Shown: positions 34,409 through 46,952, numbered from the stretch's first letter. The stretch is 64,000 nucleotides of DNA from Phylloscopus collybita (GCA_027886175.1 JAJNNQ010000011.1:2170001-2234000); one strand, 5' to 3'. The notes: generated by a model not told the origin, from the letters alone. Translations and numbers: made by a program.

Positions 34409-34916
34409 TGTTAAAGGACGTTAATTACTTACCTGTTATTGATGATTTCACTCCATTGACCCCCTTCCATTGTACACCGGAATCCATTTCCTGTCGGGAA
34501 CCACTGCCACTGCTCCCCAAGATGGCGCAGATGCAAATGAGGAGACACCAGGGAACGATGGGACAATATTTCAGGGTAAAGACCCCAAAGGCAACGAGCC
34601 ATTACAACACCAAAGACTGAAAGTGACTTCTTCAGCTGAGGAAAACAGTGGTGAACATCCGGCCACCAACTAAAGACCTCCGACTCCTCGCCGTGACCGG
34701 ACAGTACCGGGCCAGTGTGACAGCCCCGGACCACGACCCTACAAGTGACTTCCCAGGGACTCTGGTGGGGACGGGAGCCTCAGCTCTGCCGTGTCCTCCT
34801 CGGCGCCGTCCAGCGGGAGCAGTGGCCGTGTGCGCGACCCCTCGGGCCCCCACCCAGCGCTGTTTTGCAATAAAGGCCTTTTCAAAGGAGCTGGTCTGCT
34901 GGCCCCATTCTTAACA
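34409..34916 (+). mobile_element. 508-bp solo LTR, block 1
   Basis: Starts TGTTAAAGGACG and ends CATTCTTAACA, with TGTTAA/TTAACA inverted ends. AATAAAGG at 34869-34875 gives plus orientation. The duplicate at 51051-51558 has the same length and flanks, so insertion predates the block duplication. It abuts the tail of a gene A/B copy. Confidence 0.75.
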
Positions 34917-35215
34917 GCTTGGGGACATCATTGGGGTGATGGCATCATCGGGAACATGGCTGGTGTCACTTGTCCCCTCCCCTCTCCCTGCTTGGTGTTT
35001 GAGACAAAATCGGGGAATTTTCTGGAGATTTTCATTGAAACTGTTCCAAGTCCTGATGGGAATTCCTGGGGTGACCTCACTGTGGACACTCAGGGAACAT
35101 GCAGGGACACTCAGTGACACTTGGGGATACTCAGAGAACATACAGGGACATTCAGGGACACTCAGGGATGTTCAGGGCACTCAGGGGCACTTGAGGACAC
35201 TCAGGGATGCAGGGG
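34917..35215 (+). pseudogene. Truncated tail of a gene A/B family member, plus minisatellite
   Basis: 34923-35085 matches the gene B 3' flank (21800-21960): GACATCATTGGGGTGATG, GGTGTCACTTGTCCCCTCC and CATTGAAACTGTTCCAA. No coding part is left. 35085-35215 is a GGGACACTCA minisatellite that replaces the single unit behind gene B. The LTR ending at 34916 marks the truncation point. Confidence 0.6.
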
Positions 35216-35598
35216 CAGGGGGTGAATGAGCCCCCTCGGTGCCTGAAGCAGAGGTGGTTATGACTGACAATATCAATGACAATATCAACGACAATACAAT
35301 ATTGGCTTTTACATTCACATGTCAGCTTTTTCACATTGTCACTGATCACAATTATTTTGATACAGTGCAATTTATGGTTCCTTTCAGCTGCTTTTTGGTA
35401 TAACACAATCTATCAGTTTATGTGTGCACTGCATAGCCGACAGAAATGGCAGAATAAAAACTTGATTTTATATCATAGACCTTAGAAAAATATTAATATA
35501 GAGACTGCAAAATGCTGAAATAATTTGATAGTATAACTATTATAGCTAACTTTTATATAATAACTGACTTCTACGTTGTAACTAACTCAAGAGAATCG

Positions 35599-36367
35599 TG
35601 TTAGTTTGAAAGACAGGTGTGTGTCAGAGAAAGCCAGAGACTCCCTTGGAATGGAGAATGTAAACTCCCTCTCTCCAAATTATTATAACTCAGAAAATTC
35701 AGGGGCTCCCAGGCAAAGATATGGGGACAGGACACGATGCCGGTGTCCTTCAGCCCAGCCAGCTCCCGGCACCGGCGCCAGGAGTGGGCTGCCCCCAGAA
35801 AGCCAGGCAATCCGGGGTGCAGCTGCAGGGCACAGCTGCTCTATAGCACAGGTGGCACGCGTCCAGGGCAGGGACAAGGGACAGGGAGAGGCCTTCTGGG
35901 GGATTTCCAAAGGTGTTTATTGCCCAGAGGGTCAGGGACAGAAAAAGGCACAGAACCTGGGCTTGCAGGGGCTTATAAGTGGGGGAGGTCTGGGGAGAGG
36001 ATACAATTTCCAACCAATGAGGGTGACATGGGGGAGGAACAGAAGGCGGGGAGTACAATGCACAGAGCAATGAAAGAACACAAGGGGAGGGAACAGTTTA
36101 AACCAACCACTGGGGCGTCGAAGGTTGGGGGATTGACAGGGAAGGGTCTGGAAGAAGGGGCAGGGTGAGGGAAGGATTGACAATTCTGTAGGAGGAGGGA
36201 AGGACAGGTCTAGGGAAGACAGACAGGGCAAAACCAACAATACAGGGGTAAAGGAACAATCCATTAGGGATAAAATATACTGTAACAATACAAAATATGG
36301 GTGGTGTATAAAACTTATCATTACAACTGACCTGCAATTGGAAACACAATAAAAATACACCACAACA
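35599..36367 (-). mobile_element. LTR (769 bp), block 1
   Basis: Plus-strand ends TGTTAGTTTG and ACACCACAACA. Minus-strand promoter words ATTGG/CCAAT and TTATAAG are followed by AATAAACACC. Duplicates: 52248-53318 and, interrupted, 23222-24178. The 35216-35598 stretch before it is AT-rich with no gene. Confidence 0.65.
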
Positions 36368-36419
36368 ACAGATAAACATCTCCCCAGCTGCTTTCAACAC
36401 ATGAAACAGAACACACATT

Positions 36420-37330
36420 TTTGGTTGCATAACCCAAGACATCCATTCTTGGGTTTGGGGGTTCCAGGCCCCTCTTGTCCATTCTCAGGGTCTCATCTCT
36501 CCTTTCCCTTAATTCAGGCACCTCCTGGCAGCTTTTTCCTGCAAAGAATCTATGAGTTTGGGGATTTTTGGGGGACAGTTTTGGAGAGGGACAGCTCTGT
36601 CTGTCTTTCCTCTCAGTCTTGGGGCCTCTCAGCTGCCCCCAACACCCTGGAGCTGCTGGGATTTCCCTCCTGGGGACAAGGACCTTCATTCCCTTCCAGG
36701 AGCCCAATGCCCAGCTGGGGCTCCAGGTCAGGGGCTCCTTGAGCTGCTGCCCCAGAACCTCCACCAGGGTCTCCCAGTGCTGCCGGTGCCGCTCGTCCTG
36801 GGGTCCCCAAAGCCCTCAGCAAGCCCCAAGTCCCTCCCAGGAACCCTCAACTCCCTCACACCCAGCATCCCCCCACAGCCCCTGCAAGTTCCCCCCAAGG
36901 CACAGGCCATGGCCATGTCCCCACATGTCACTGGCCATGTCCCACCATGGCCTCCTCACCCATGGCTGTCTCCCCACCATGTTTCCATCCCTGTCATTGT
37001 CCACCACATCTCCATCTGAGCCCGTGTCCCCCTGTGTCCCCAGGAATGGCCACGTCCCCCTCCATGTCCATGTGTCCCCACGTCACTCTCCATGTCTATG
37101 TCCCCCCATGTCCTCACCCAGGTCTTAGTTCAATGTCCTTATTTTTACCCCAGTGTTAGATTTTTTTAAAGGGATGAAGGGAAATGAAAAGCAAATCATT
37201 CTTTGCAAAAGCAAAAGAAAAGGATTTCTGTGTCCATGCCAGCTAAGGATCCACGTGCTTGTGAGGGAGGGAAGAACCTTTTTTGAAGGGGTTTCCACCC
37301 CACTGTCTCTGAAACCTTGATCTTTGCTTC
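36420..37330. other. Shared non-coding flank, block 1
   Basis: Duplicated at 53390-54260, with scraps at 2.1, 14.4 and 39.9 kb. It is C-rich with CCATGTCC-type repetition. Open frames on both strands are not conserved in frame between copies, so no gene is called. Confidence 0.45.
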
Positions 37331-37740
37331 AGTTCATCACCATCTGACTACAGAAGACGCCTTAAGGCAATGGGAAATCAAAATCACGGAATCCCTGAGG
37401 TTGGAAAAGACCTCCAAGACCATCCAGTATTCCTTGAGGCCACCAGAAGACAGCACTGAACACAAAAGATTTTCTGGGTTTGAAAGGGAACAAATCCACT
37501 CTCCCCAAGGAATTCCCAGTGTCGGTCTGTGTCCCGATGGATGTTCCTGCCCCTGTGTTCATCCAGGTGCTCACAGGGAGCCAGGAAGATGTGGAGCTCC
37601 CCCAGCCAGGTGTCTTCCCAACAGGGATAACCAGGGCTCTACCCAACAGGGGTCACTGGGGATCATCCAACGCCAATTCTCCCAGGGGGGATGGAGCTGG
37701 AGCAGCGCACGAAGCTCTTCTTGCTCTCTAAGGGCTTCCC

Positions 37741-38817
37741 TTAGTGGTGCCTCCGTTGGTGTGTGGTCAAGGCTGAGCTCTGTGAGAAGCTCTTCCCACA
37801 CTCAGGACACTCGTAGGGCCTCTCCCCGGTGTGGATGCGCCGGTGCTTGATGAGGTCGGAGTTCTGCTTGAAGCCCTTCCTGCAGTCAGGGCAGCGGAAG
37901 GGCCTCTCCTCCGTGTGAATCCGCTGATGGACGAGGAGAGTGGAGCTGGTGTGAAACCTCTTCCCACACTCAGGACACTCGTAGGGCCTCTCCCCAGTGT
38001 GGATGCGCTGGTGTCTGCTCAGGTCAGAGCTGCATCCAAAGCCCTTCCCACATTCCAAGCAGGTGTAGGGCCTTTCCCCAGTGTGGATCACCTGGTGCTG
38101 GATCAGGGCTGAGCTATCTCTGAAGCTCTTACCACATTCCCCACACTTGTAGGGCTTTTCCCCAGTGTGGATCATCTGGTGTTTCCTAAGATTGCCCTTC
38201 CGGCTGAAGCTCATCCCACATTCCCCACACTCATAGGGCCGTTCCCCAGTGTGGATCCTCTGGTGGTCCCTCAGGCCGGAGCTGTACCTGAAGCTCTTCC
38301 CACATTCCACACACTCATAGGGCCGTGCCTCAGAGTGGATCCGCTGGTGTTTCATCAGGGTGCCCTTCAGGCTGAAGCTCTTCCCACACTCCCCACACTC
38401 ATAGGGCCGTTCCCCAGTGTGGATCACCTGGTGCTGGATCAGGGCTGAGCTCTCTCTGAAGCTCATCCCACACTCCCCACACTTGTAGGGCTTTTCCCCA
38501 GTGTGGATCATCTGGTGTTTCCTAAGATTGCCCTTACAGCTGAAGCACTTCCCACACTCTCCACACTCATAGGGCCGTTCCCCAGTGTGGATCACCTGGT
38601 GCTGGAGCAGGAGGTACCTGTAGCTGAAGCCCTTCCCACATTCCAAGCACTTGTTGGGCTTCTCCCCTCCATCAGGCTTCTCCTCCAGCTCTGAGCTCCG
38701 GCTGGATCTCCAGCCGCCCTCCTGGCACAGGGGGGGTCTTTCCTCCTCGCAGCTCCCTGGGCTGGGTTTGCAGCCCCTCCTCCTGCGGGAGCTCCGGGGC
38801 TTTTCCTCCTCGTCCAT
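37741..38817 (-). CDS. ZNF-7: C2H2 zinc-finger protein, 11 fingers
   Basis: Probable nuclear DNA-binding regulator, 358 aa. Exon start 38844 (acceptor AACCAG on the minus strand), ATG 38817 ([10 protein letters not shown]). The leader has CKPSPGSC and no KRAB-like domain. Eleven complete fingers follow from residue 57. Finger 1 has a bulky YRYLL segment before its helix, finger 2 a Cys in the framework (CGKCF), and the linker after finger 4 is SEARPY. Fingers 2-3 and 6-7 are close duplicates of a CGKG/CGKS pair also present in ZNF-3. The C-terminal trio is conserved. It is convergent with ZNF-4. Its upstream side carries an LTR (39.18-39.68 kb) instead of exon 1, and the expected minus-strand promoter copy is missing beyond the breakpoint near 41.07 kb, so transcription is doubtful unless the LTR drives it. 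Confidence 0.86.
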   Translation of the reverse strand: MDEEEKPRSSRRRRGCKPSPGSCEEERPPLCQEGGWRSSRSSELEEKPDGGEKPNKCLECGKGFSYRYLLLQHQVIHTGERPYECGECGKCFSCKGNLRKHQMIHTGEKPYKCGECGMSFRESSALIQHQVIHTGERPYECGECGKSFSLKGTLMKHQRIHSEARPYECVECGKSFRYSSGLRDHQRIHTGERPYECGECGMSFSRKGNLRKHQMIHTGEKPYKCGECGKSFRDSSALIQHQVIHTGERPYTCLECGKGFGCSSDLSRHQRIHTGERPYECPECGKRFHTSSTLLVHQRIHTEERPFRCPDCRKGFKQNSDLIKHRRIHTGERPYECPECGKSFSQSSALTTHQRRHH

Positions 38818-39179
38818 CCGGACACTCCTTGGGAATGACAAATCCTGGTTTGGGGAAAAAGAAAGAGGAGAGAGCCTTAGGCTGGGGGTTCCTCCTTGGC
38901 CAAGTTCCTCTTAGGAAATCATTGGGCACCTTGGGTCTGTAAGAATCTCCAAAACACCAAAATTCAAGCTAAAAGTGCTCCAAACATCAAGACACAGATC
39001 AATAACTCCCCAAACATCAAGACTCAGCAAAAACCTCTTTTAAATCAAAAGGATGTTCTGCAAAAGGGGACATGAAAGGAAGAGGAAAGTGTCTTTACAA
39101 ACAGATGCTGGGAATCTGCTTGGAGACAGGGCCAGGCACTTGGACACAAGGAAGGGACAGAAGAAGCCATCAGATGCAG

Positions 39180-39680
39180 AAAATGTTATTCACTGACCAC
39201 ACAGACTGCTGCTCAGCCAAGGTCCTGCTCAATTCATGAACTTGGGGAAGAAGAACAAAGACTGAACAGAGCTGTGAATATCCCTACCCAGGCAGAAGTG
39301 GGGTGCATATTAAGGGGGGTATGTGGCAGGTGCATTGGGAAGTCTGTACCTCTCAAGCACTTCAGCCAATGGGAAAAGGGAGAGGGAGATGCAGCTAGGA
39401 AAATTAGGATGAAAAGGAGGCTGCGTCCTCCAACAACTGGAGAGACCGCATGGGAAATGTCCCATGGCCTCTCCCACTTTTCATGAATGAAATGAATTAA
39501 ATTAAATTGTACAGGACTCCTCTGCCTTCTCTGTGGACACAAATATCTGGTGATGTGAATTTTTCCACACACCTTGGGGCCGTGTCTGGAATTCCTTCCA
39601 CTGCCCGGGGCAGCGGGCAGTGAGTGGAGCTGAAGGTGCCTCACCCAGTTTGGGTGATCGGCTCCCTTGGGTGGCGGCGG
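39180..39680 (+). mobile_element. Diverged ERV LTR upstream of ZNF-7
   Basis: Inverted counterpart of 14761-15260, with the same block order and junctions to the ZNF intron on one side (GTTTTTGCTGAGTCTTG type) and ERV leader on the other. It shows that ZNF-3 and ZNF-7 upstream regions descend from one ancestor. Confidence 0.6.
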
Positions 39681-40335
39681 CACCGGGGATTGATTGGGGA
39701 CCCGAGAGTGTCCAGGAGACAGACGAGTGACAGATCAGGGGGGGCTGGGAAAAGTCAGCAGGGAGAGAGCACTGAAAATCTCATCAGGGAGGACAGTGGG
39801 ATCTTCAGGGAGTAACCATGGCAGGGCACCCATGCAGGGTGGAAAAGGGAAAGCCAGGAAAGTCTCCCAGCAAAAGACATAATAAACCCAAAATATCTCA
39901 CCCATGGCTGTCTCCCCACCATGTTTCCATCCCTGTCATTGTCCCTCACATCACCACCTGTGCCTGTTTCCCCCCTGAATTGCCACATCCCCTTCCATGT
40001 CCATGTGTCCCATGTAACTCTCCATGTCTGTATCCAAGCAAGTGTCCCTTGGGAGAATGTCGAGGAAGTATGCACATTCTCGCAGAGGTAATAAAGGACA
40101 TGGACAACCAGGGGGGCAATTAGGGAAGTCAAGAAGGGATTTGGACAACAGGGGATCGATGGTGTTGCTGTGCTGGGAAGGGAAAGGGTGAAGGGGAATG
40201 TGCAGGAATATGGTGAAGGCAAGAAGCAGCTGCAGGAATCACTGTGGTAAGAACAAGGATGATGGAAAAGAGGAAGAAGATGGGAAATGTGGATTCCACC
40301 TGCAAGGATCCAGATTATCCTTGAATGACTTTGTT
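39681..40335 (+). mobile_element. ERV-D leader
   Basis: Plus-oriented leader between the LTR and gag relic, matching 14104-14760 inverted. It contains GACCCGAGAGTGTCCAGGAG, shared by all copies, and no coding sequence. Confidence 0.45.
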
Positions 40336-40990
40336 TGGGTCCCTGCAGAAATGAATGCTTTTGCAGAAAGCTCAGCAGCTGTCAGAGGATGAGCACCCAC
40401 AGGCACTCAGGGGGGCTGCAGGAGGGACAGAAGAAGCCCCTGCAGCACTTGGTCACAAAGGCACAGCAGGGGAAGAAGGCAAGAAGGGAGGAGGAAAAGG
40501 CCAAGGGGAAGGCAAAGGCCATGGCAGAGTTTCTACAGCCCCTGAGGGATCAAGCCCTGGGCCCAAGGGGGCCCCAGCACCCAGGGCACCGGCTCGGCCA
40601 CAAGGACCTGGCAGAGGCATTGCCCTCCTGGGCAGGGGAGAGCCCACCCAAACAGCCCCTGGCAAGGAATCAGGCTGCCAGCTGCAGGCCACAAGGACAC
40701 TGCAAGCACAGACAGCAGCACCCTCACCAGCAGCAAGTCCACCCCTGCAGGGACATGGACTGGGAGGGGTGGCAGAGCTCCCAGCACACCAGGGACCCAC
40801 CGCACTGGAGCCCTGGAGAACATTCAGGGTGGCTCTGCATCGACAGGAGGCCTTTCCTCACAGACACAGGGGCCTCTCCATCCACTCTCAATCTCACACC
40901 TAAGGGGGGAAAAGGCCAAAAATGTCTTTGATTTTTCAGGGGGCGAGTGGGAAAGATGAGCAGCTGTGTTTTATTCAACCACTCTTAGCA
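40335..40990 (+). pseudogene. ERV-D gag-protease relic
   Basis: Plus-strand copy of the gag tail with broken knuckle and LTDTGAS motif. It continues to about 41060 with the sequence that precedes RT in the other copies, then stops abruptly at the block breakpoint. No pol follows. Confidence 0.6.
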
Positions 40991-41329
40991 GATGTGGGGA
41001 TGGGTTGGAAATGCAGGATTTTTGATTTGCTCCTAAATGTGATTGTCATTGACTGGGAAGGGATTTGATGGCTAATTTGGGACCGGGACCCTCCCATTGT
41101 CTGCCACCCCTCCTTCAACGACCCCCCCAAAGCTCTAGGACCCTTCCCATCCTTGAGCCCCCCCAGTGCGCCAGGACCCCCCACTCACTGCCCCTCTCCC
41201 ACCCATGGGAACCCCCCCTCACCGCGTCCCCCCCGATCACCAGGACCCTCCCAATCCATGGGACCCCCGCACTCACCACGCACCCCCCTCAGAGCCCCCC
41301 GGGCCCAGCGCCGGGGCCGCTCCGCAGCC

Positions 41330-41540
41330 GAGGTACCCGGGAAATGCCGCCTGCAGAGCCCGCCACTCGCCGCGATTGGCTGGTTCTGCCGTCACTCCTG
41401 GGTCTGACTGGGCGCTGATTGGGCAGAGCAGAGCAGGGACACGCCCACGTCTCGCCCCCATGGCGTAGAAGAGCCGCCATGTTTTGGATCCTCTGTGCCG
41501 AGGAGGCGGCGGCGGAGCTCGGAGGCGGCTCCGGCGCAGG
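41330..41540 (+). promoter_or_regulatory. GC-rich promoter with exon 1, copy P3 (diverged)
   Basis: ATTGG boxes at 41376-41380 and 41418-41422, a GCCGCCATGTTTTGG YY1-like site near 41475 and donor GCGCAG|GTGGG at 41539/41540. Upstream it differs from P1 and P2 and lacks the double GC box. It is followed by five GGGGCTC repeats (about 41566-41598). Likely serves ZNF-5, 5.5 kb downstream. Confidence 0.5.
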
Positions 41541-41565
41541 TGGGAGCCGCGCTGGGTTGTGCCGG

Positions 41566-41598
41566 GGCTCGGGGCTCGGGGCTCGGGGCTCGGGGCTG
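41566..41598. repeat. GGGGCTC heptamer repeat
   Basis: Tandem GGGGCTC units just inside the P3 intron. The other promoter copies have only one or two units. Confidence 0.75.
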
Positions 41599-41654
41599 GC
41601 TGCGGGCGGAGGGGGCGGCAGGGGGCTCTGGCTGTGGCTGGGTTGTGCCGTGTC

Positions 41655-43740
41655 CTCGTTAATATGCACCCCCCTTTTGTATAACATCCGATATTCCTGG
41701 CTCTGTTCAGGCTTTGTTCTTCTTCTCCGTGTTGAGGAATTCAGCAGGACCTTGGCTGAGCAGCAGTCCGTGTCAATGAGTAACATTTTCTGAAACTGAT
41801 GAGTTTTTCCCGTTCCTTCCTTATCTCCAAGTCCCCGTCCCTCTCTCCGAGCAGATTTCAGTCACTGACTCTGTTTTTGCTTCCTGGTTCCTCTTTGGTT
41901 TTGGGATTATTCTCAGTGACCTCAATTCTCAGAAAAACGAAAATTCAATCTTGGAATATTTTCCAAAAGTGTCCCTGGCCATCAGCCAAGGAACACCCTG
42001 CACATTAAGGCAGACTTCTCTGTGTGCTGTTCCTGTACTGAGGTACATCCATATTCATGAGTTTCATGCCTATTCAAACATTCCTGGCAGCTTTTGATGG
42101 TTTAGAAACTTTTCTTTTTTTATTTTTCTGCTCTGGCTTATCTACATCACATCCTGCAGATCAGGTCAATCTCTTTTATTTCTTCTTGTGGCCTCATCCT
42201 GTTGTTTCACACTTCCCAGAGAGCGAACAGTTCACAAACTCTTCTCTCCTTCTTCTCTGCTGCTCTGGTTTGTGTGGCCCTTATCTCATCCCTTGGAGAG
42301 GTCAGTCAGCAGCTGTGGGAAACAACCTGATTGCTTTATACAGTTCTCTGGGTTACACACAAGTATTTGACCATTTTCTATTTTGCCCAGGCCTACAGTA
42401 CAATACATTCATCCCATGATCAGTTCTAGAAGCTGTCAGGTGTCTACATCAACATCAAATACTCATCACACTGCTGCTTCCATGAGTTACACGGTGCAGA
42501 CTTCAAATGAGCAATGAGGTTAAATGAGCAAGCAGCTCAAAGGGATTCTAAACTGCACTGTGCTTGCAATCAATAACCACAGATAAAGACCAGCACACAA
42601 ATGTGAAAGCCAATATTCTGGGGTCATTTTCAACAATTCCCTGTCCTTTTGTAGCCGTTTGTGGCTCAGGAGGCCTGGCTGCCACCTGCATCCCCTTGCT
42701 CAGCTGCTGACTGAGCTGCACTCAGCAAGGTGTCCTGCAGGGCCCAAAGATGAGAGTTGCTGTAGCACAGAAGAGGAGGAAGAGCATTCGTTTAACCCCT
42801 GGTGTGCCAGGGAACCCCGAAACCGTGTCCCATTCCCATCCTTTCCACGTTTGGGCCGGAACATGAGCTGCTTTCTTATTTCCTTTGTTCTCTATTTCAC
42901 CACTTTCCCGTTGTCATCTCTTTGCCAACAGCACCTTGAGTCATTTAATTTTCCACACTGTGCTCCTTCTCCTGCTAATGGATAATCTGATCCCATCCCA
43001 CGGTGAAATGTTGTGCTCTTGGTTTGAGTGGATTGGTGGGCCAGACTGAGGGGCTGGATCTGTCTGCTTGGTTCTTATTTTGAGGACAGCTTGTAATCTA
43101 ATGATGCCATTGAAATGATCAGTGGGTTCTCTGGCTCCTGATATGAATTTGTTGGGGTTCCCAGGGGCTGCTCCATGGTGTTGTGGGATTTGTTCTGGTG
43201 GCCGTTCATCTTTTCCCCATTTTTGGGTGCTTCCTCCAGCCAGGGCTGCATCAATTTGTCTCTTTTCTGTAGTTAAATCATCACATTCTTGGATTCCCAA
43301 CTGATTTCTCTGAACTTGTGGCAGCAGAAACACTCCAGCGCTCTGATGCTCCCTGTGTGACACAGACAGGGACAGCACATGTTGGAGTGGGGAGAGGGGT
43401 GATTGCCTCCCACTTATTTTAGTGAAGCTTTCTCAACATTTTCCGTTTGCTGTTTCCCTTTGCAGCTGAACCCATTTCTGTTGCAGAGTCAGAGATCCTC
43501 ACTCCGGGCTCTGCCTTTAGCTGTGCAAATTCTGTCTGTGTGAGCAGGCAGAGCTTGGGCTGAGGGACAGAGGGAATCAGCCCAATTCCTGCCCCAGGCA
43601 AGGAGCCCCTGGTGCATTGTCCACACTTTTCCCCAGCAGGGTTAATTTGCATTTCTAAAGCTCCTCTCCTGGCTGCCTGGAACTGGAGCTTCTCTTCCTG
43701 GGCAGCCACTTAATGACTCATATGTGGCCCTCCAATAATT
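41655..43740 (-). mobile_element. ERV-related segment, copy 1 of 3
   Basis: Starts within the LTR (CCTCGTTAATATGCACC) and continues with sequence repeated at 57060-58590 (inverted) and 62550-64000. The part 43110-43740 also matches 9970-10610. Long open frames are broken differently in each copy. No domain recognised. Confidence 0.5.
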
Positions 43741-43749
43741 TGCATTTTT

Positions 43750-45470
43750 TTTTTCTATTTTGATTTTTATACAATATTTTTATGTGTTTACAATACAATA
43801 TTTTAAGTGTTTATGCGTGAAATTGTCACCTTTAAAGCTTTTCTGGTTTTGCAAAATGCAGCCTAAAGATAAACTTTGAAAAAGCCAAAAACCAAAATTT
43901 TGTGGTCACTGACAGCCACACACAAACACACATAAAAACATTCCGAGGCAATAAATTTCTTTCTACTTCTTCTCCTAAGACAACAAATTGATCCTCACAG
44001 CCCTGGCCCCAACCAAACTGACAATATAAAAGTAGGATATTGCAAAAACTTATTCTAATATTGTAATCTTGTCACTGAAACTGTGGGAAAACCCCAAACT
44101 CTCCAACAATATCTTTAGTGTTAGAGAGTCAAGGCATCACTTGATTCTGGCCAGGATGTGCAACAGAAATCATTTCATCCACACATAGCCCGGTGTGCAG
44201 AGAAAATCATTCCATGACATGTGAGCTTTACTGGATTTTTCCTAAACTTTTTACAGTCTGAACCCATAGAAATCCCTTGGTTTGATGTTCATTGCTTCCA
44301 AGTTGCTGAGGTCTCAGGATTTGATTTCCTGTTGGACCCGGATTCCTTTGCCTCTGATGTTAATCAGGTCTGCACTCCTGGAATCCTTCTCAGCCTTTTC
44401 CAGCCCAGGTGTCTGCAGCTCTTCCAGGGGCAGTGTCTGGGCTGGGTGTTGGTTGCTGGTTGCTGATGGGCGTTGATGTTTTGTTGATGGTCGTTCTCTC
44501 TGTGGGGATCTTTTGGGCTCTTCCCAGTCTGGTGAGATGTTCAACTCATCTCTGCTGAGTGCTGTAACATCCCTTCAAATAAAACCTTGAAAATTCCTTT
44601 CCCCGGGGCAAAGGCCAACCGAGGCTGAGTGGAGAAATGAAATCAAAACCAATTTTAAAGTCGGTCTATTTTGCACCCATCTAAGCCCAGCCATCCCAGA
44701 GTGTGAGTGTGGCTGAGGCCCAGAGTGGAATTCTCCCGGTGTCTCCCCAGCCCCTGTGGCAGTGCAGGCACAGAAAGCCCTGAAGCTGCAGCAGTGGCAG
44801 CAAGGATTGGCCCGCAGTGCCTGGAGATGCCAAGGGAGGGTGCCCAGGCAGAGCATTCCAGCAGAGGATCTGTGGGCAGGCACAGGGGCTTCCCCCGCTG
44901 TGGAGCCCTGGCTGCTGCTCCCTTGCCTTCAGTGCAGGCTCAGCCGTGGCCTGTTTGACATTCCCAGGCAATTCCAGTTCCTTTGCTGAGCCTGGGAGAG
45001 CCATGGCTGGGGCATCAATCATTTTGGGTTTTTATTTTCTCCAGCTTTGTTCTCTTTCTCGTGTCCATCCCATAATACTGAGGCTGTCTGGGGTTACAAA
45101 GTCACACAATGTTCTGGCTGGAGCAGAGAATCCTCAGTGCAGGTCCTGCAATTCCCTGTTAATCCTCAGAATTCTCACAGGTCCTCTTTGCTCCTTTAGG
45201 GTAAGGTTACTTCTGAGATTCTTTGGACCCTCTCTGGGTCAATTCACCACAAACCTTCAGTCAAAATATGTCCCAAACATTTAACCTTTTTCTCCACCAT
45301 TTCTGTTTGTTTTTTCAAATACTCCAAGATATTTTTAGCCTGAAAACTGAGGCATTTCACAGAGGCTTCTTCTACCACTTCTTGTCCTCCTGCTTGGAGC
45401 TGGTGTCACCCACACCCTGCATTAACCCAATTCCTGGGGGTGAGGTGAATTCTTTTGATGTTTTCTGCAA
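43750..45470 (-). mobile_element. ERV-C 3' portion
   Basis: Same order as ERV-B: the 420-bp unit (43750-44215), the shared segment (44205-44950), then 44950-45470 shared with 27685-28200. Non-coding. Confidence 0.5.
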
Positions 45471-45482
45471 GACTGGCCCCAA

Positions 45483-45900
45483 TCAGGCTGGTGCTTCCCT
45501 GCATCCCTGCAGCAGCACCGTCCATGTCTTTCCCATTTTCCCTTCTCCCTCTTGTTCCCACTCCAAGGCCAAACCCTGTTCACCATCCTGTGTGAGTGGG
45601 CATCCCCAGAAAGCATCTTTTCCATCAAGGGCAGAATGGGAGCAGTGTGAGGAGGGAACCTGGTTCCAGATGGTGTCAGGATCTGAGACTGTGGGGTGCC
45701 TGGGTTTCAGAATCTCGTTTATTGTTCTTAGGTCCTGCACCATTCTGTGGATTCCATCTGATTTCTTGGCTGGCAGCACAGGAACATTACAGGGAGAGAC
45801 CCCTGGCTCCAAAAGCCCAGCCTTTCCCAGGGGCTCAACACCAGGCTGTGAGCCCTTCCTTCCCTCCCTGGGAATAGGGGATTGCTTTTAGACCCCACTG
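45483..45900 (-). pseudogene. ERV-C pol relic
   Basis: Duplicate of the ERV-B RT fragment, with the MVQDLRTINEI motif, truncated at 45898. There pol is fused directly to leader sequence: the gag-protease part present in ERV-A and ERV-B is deleted. Confidence 0.7.
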
Positions 45901-46449
45901 ACAGCTGCTGAGCTTTCTGCAAAACTATTCATTTCTGCAGGGACCCAAGCAAAGTCATTCAAGGATAATCTGGATCCTTCCACGTAGAATCCACATTTCC
46001 CGTCTTCTTCCTCTTTTCCATCATCCTTTTCCTTCCCACAGCGATTCCTGCTGCTGCTTCTTGCCTTCACCATATTCCTGCACACTCCCCTTCACCCTTT
46101 CCCTTCCCAGCACACCAACACCATCCATCCCCTGTTGTCCAAATCCCTTCTTGACTTCCCTAATTGCCCCCCTGGGTGTCGATGTCCTTAATTCCTTCTG
46201 GGAGGATGTGCAAACTGCCTGGACATTCTCCCAAGGGACCCTTCAGAGACATTTTGGGATCATCCTCCCTTTTGCCAGGACCCCTTCCTGGTTTTCCCTT
46301 TTCCACCCTGCATGGGTGCCCTGCCATGTTTCCTCCCTGAAGATCCCAGTGTCCTCCCTGGTGAGATTTTCAGTGCTCTCTCCCTGCTGACTCTTTCCAG
46401 AGCCCCCTGATCTGTCACTCGTCTGTCTCCTGGACATTCTCGGGTCCCC

Positions 46450-46705
46450 AATCAATCCTGGGGGCAGGAGGAGAAGGGAAGGAGAAGCAGGGATGAAGAA
46501 CAAAATGGTCAAAGGATGCACGTGGGAGGAGAAGGTGGGATTGTGCAGGCGAAGGAGGAACAGTAGGAGGAAGAGGAGTGTGAGGAAGAGTAGGGACACA
46601 GGGGGAGGAGGAGGAGCAGGAAGAGGAGGCAGCACAAGGTTCCACCCGTCCCTGGATCTGCAGCCTCCCCCAGCCCCGGGAGCGTTGCCCCCCCACATGC
46701 AGCAG
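46450..46705 (+). promoter_or_regulatory. Decayed exon 1 and promoter of ZNF-5
   Basis: Copy of 29890-30137, ending at donor CAGCAG|GTGACTGG (46705/46706). The +5 G of the donor is now C, compared with GTGAGCGG in ZNF-4. CpG-poor like its sisters. Confidence 0.5.
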
Positions 46706-46952
46706 GTGACTGGGGAGGTGGATCCAGGATTTTCATGGGAGTGAATCTTGGTGTTTCTGAGCTTTATTGGGCTAAATGTTGGTGCTTTGGGTTTCTTCAA
46801 GGGGCTGAACCTTTATGTTTTAGAAGATGTTTTGTATGAGTCTGGATATTTGGGGAGTTTTTGTTCTGTGTCTTGATGTTTGGAGGACTTTATGGCTGAA
46901 TCTTGGTGTTTTAGAGGTTCTTACAGACACAAGGTGCCCCCTGGTTTCCTGA

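Noticed and set aside
36321..37128. Paired open frames at 36.3-37.1 and 53.4-54.1 kb as a duplicated gene
   Set aside because: Frames shift between the two copies by indels and the sequence is C-rich repeat-like, so protein-level conservation is lacking.
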